DNA of 7,435 nucleotides from Pseudomonadota bacterium (GTDB lineage Bacteria; Pseudomonadota; Gammaproteobacteria; Steroidobacterales; Steroidobacteraceae), in contig JAKBCE010000116.1 of the NCBI GenBank assembly GCA_021808195.1, positions 1 through 7,435 of the forward strand, written 5' to 3'. The notes below the pieces were generated by a model that saw only the letters and a program-made list of their open reading frames with translations, was not told where the DNA came from and ran no database searches. This document shows positions 5,955 through 7,435 of the stretch, one piece after another. Both the position numbers and the translations under genes were made by a program. Position 1 is the first letter of the stretch. The number at the start of each line of letters is the position of its first letter.

Positions 5955-7435
5955 TCAGGCAGCGGCGCTGCGCAGGTGCTGCGGGTCGATCGGCAGTGAG
6001 CGGATGCGCTTGCCGGTTGCCGCGAACAGCGCATTGCACAAGGCGGGCAGCACGGGCGGGAGCGCCGGTTCGCCGAGGCCGGTCGGCGGGTTGTCGCTGC
6101 GCACAAAGTGCACCTCGAGGGGTGGCGCTTCCTCGATGCGCAGCAGCCGGTACGTATCGAGGTTCTTCTGCAGCACGCGGCCCTTGTCCAGGGTGACGAG
6201 CAGGTGTAGCGCCTGGCCCAGGCCGTCGAGAATCGCGCCTTGAGCCTGGTTGTAGGCGCCCGCCGGGTTGATGATCTGGCTGCCGATGTCCACCGCGGCC
6301 CAGACTTTGTGCACGTGTGGCACACCGTCGGCGGCGACGCTCGCCTGGACGACTTCGGCGACATAACCGAAGTGGCTGTAGTAAAACGCCAGGCCCATGC
6401 CGGTCCCGGACGGGAGGCGTTCTCGATTCGCCCATCCGGAGCGGCGCGCGACTTCCTCCAGCACGCCGCGGACGCGGCCGGTGTCGAAGGGTGGAATCCT
6501 CAGTCCGTAGCGCGGTGGAGGCGCCGGCAGCACGCGCGCCGGACCGTACAGCTCCAGGCGCAGCGCGAGCGGGTCGCGACCGCCGGCATGCGCAACTTCA
6601 TCCAGAAAGGACTCGAAGGCGAAGGCGAGTGCGTTGCCGCCGGGATTGCGCATCGGCCCGGTGGGCACAGCGAGTTCGATCAGTGACTGCCCATACTGCA
6701 AGGCGGGCACCAAGCCGGCCGGGAAATGATCGCGCGGCAGATCGGCCGAGGAGGCGACCCGGCCGTTCTGACCGAAGGTGATGAAATGATCCCGAAACGC
6801 CGTCAGCCGTCCTTCGGCATCGAGCCCCGCCGTGAAGTGATGGAAGCCTCCGGGGCGGTACGAGTCGTGCTGAATGTCCTGCTCGCGGTTCCAGAGGAGT
6901 TTGACCGGACGGCGGGCATGCTGCGCGATTGCCGCGGCTTCGACCATGTAGTCGTTGTTCAGCCGCCGGCCGAATCCGCCGCCGACCCGCGTCATGTGCA
7001 CACGGATCTTGCCGGGATCGATCCCGAGCGTCTCGGCGACAAGCTTCGCCCCCGGCGCCGGGTTCTGCGTGGGCGCCCAGATCTCCAAGCTGCCGTCGCG
7101 CCCGAGGCGCGCGGTGCAGTTCTGCGGCTCGAGCGTCGCGTGCGCCAGAAACGGATAGGCGTAGGCCGCGCTCACCGTCTTGTGGGCCTGCGCCAACGCG
7201 GCCTCGACATCGCCGTCGCGTCGCAGGACCGTCTGCGGGGTCTGGTGCGCCAGGCGATCGGCCTCGAGGGCGAAGGCGTGCGTGCTCTGGTTCGAGGCGG
7301 CACGCGGTTCCCATTCGGCGCGCAGCTTGCGCAGCGCCTTCTGTGCGTCCCACCACTTGTCGGCAATGATCGCAACGCCGTCGACCAGCCCCATCCTCAC
7401 CGCAGCATCCGGCTGCGAGGCGTGCAGCACGAACG
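5955..7435 (-). CDS. Molybdopterin-binding oxidoreductase large subunit, IorB / xanthine dehydrogenase family (N-terminus outside window)
   Basis: The frame stays open through the right edge; a GTG at 7430 is internal, so the true start is missing, probably by 230-270 residues since the family is about 730-750 long. Visible domains are the molybdopterin-binding region of aldehyde oxidase-type enzymes. Counting from the GTG codon, motifs include GVAIIADKWWDAQKAL (18-33), AHATLEPQNCTA (96-107), RVGGGFGRR (148-156), PTGPMRNPGGN (256-266), FESFLDE (272-278), DIGSQIINP (381-389) and GLGEPALPP (451-459), where Glu454 is the expected catalytic base. This pattern matches the beta subunit of isoquinoline 1-oxidoreductase and periplasmic aldehyde dehydrogenases, which hydroxylate N-heterocycles or oxidise aldehydes with water. 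A Tat signal and the partner 2Fe-2S subunit would be expected upstream, outside the window. The substrate cannot be told from sequence. Two hairpins follow the stop codon. Confidence 0.9.
   Translation of the reverse strand, partial: FVLHASQPDAAVRMGLVDGVAIIADKWWDAQKALRKLRAEWEPRAASNQSTHAFALEADRLAHQTPQTVLRRDGDVEAALAQAHKTVSAAYAYPFLAHATLEPQNCTARLGRDGSLEIWAPTQNPAPGAKLVAETLGIDPGKIRVHMTRVGGGFGRRLNNDYMVEAAAIAQHARRPVKLLWNREQDIQHDSYRPGGFHHFTAGLDAEGRLTAFRDHFITFGQNGRVASSADLPRDHFPAGLVPALQYGQSLIELAVPTGPMRNPGGNALAFAFESFLDEVAHAGGRDPLALRLELYGPARVLPAPPPRYGLRIPPFDTGRVRGVLEEVARRSGWANRERLPSGTGMGLAFYYSHFGYVAEVVQASVAADGVPHVHKVWAAVDIGSQIINPAGAYNQAQGAILDGLGQALHLLVTLDKGRVLQKNLDTYRLLRIEEAPPLEVHFVRSDNPPTGLGEPALPPVLPALCNALFAATGKRIRSLPIDPQHLRSAAA

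Noticed and set aside
4998..5999. 333-residue plus-strand open frame crossing the PEP synthase start and the intergenic gap
   Set aside because: It is mostly antisense to PEP synthase and runs through the tandem hairpins; it has no recognisable domain.

Overview
The window is GC-rich proteobacterial chromosomal DNA. Third codon positions are almost all G or C, and every recognisable gene has a bacterial homologue. The combination of a class-I phosphoenolpyruvate (PEP) synthase, an IorB-type molybdenum hydroxylase subunit and an old-yellow-enzyme reductase suggests a beta- or gammaproteobacterium. That placement is inference from gene content only. No rRNA, tRNA, CRISPR array, insertion sequence or phage gene was seen.

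Layout: the last 16 codons of an unrecognised plus-strand gene lie at the left edge. Everything else is on the minus strand, so transcription runs from high to low coordinates. In that order come the C-terminal two thirds of a molybdopterin-binding (IorB/xanthine dehydrogenase family) subunit, cut by the right edge; a 186-base gap with two tandem hairpins; PEP synthase; a two-CBS-domain protein; a phosphofructokinase-family kinase; a second, paralogous two-CBS-domain protein; a 121-base gap with a plausible promoter; and an NADH:flavin oxidoreductase of the YqjM/XenA type, convergent with the plus-strand gene.

The core is a probable operon, PEP synthase - CBS - phosphofructokinase - CBS, with gaps of 19, 61 and 65 bases. 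PEP synthase acts in gluconeogenesis and phosphofructokinase classically in glycolysis. Their linkage with two proteins made only of nucleotide-sensing CBS pairs suggests a control module for the direction of carbon flow, perhaps reading adenylate levels. The phosphofructokinase has a non-canonical active site: GGNGS instead of GGDGS or GGDD, and ASTIDND instead of PGTIDND or PKTIDND. Its phosphoryl donor and direction therefore cannot be read from sequence. The reductase probably has its own promoter. The molybdenum enzyme belongs to a separate upstream unit whose remaining parts lie outside the window.
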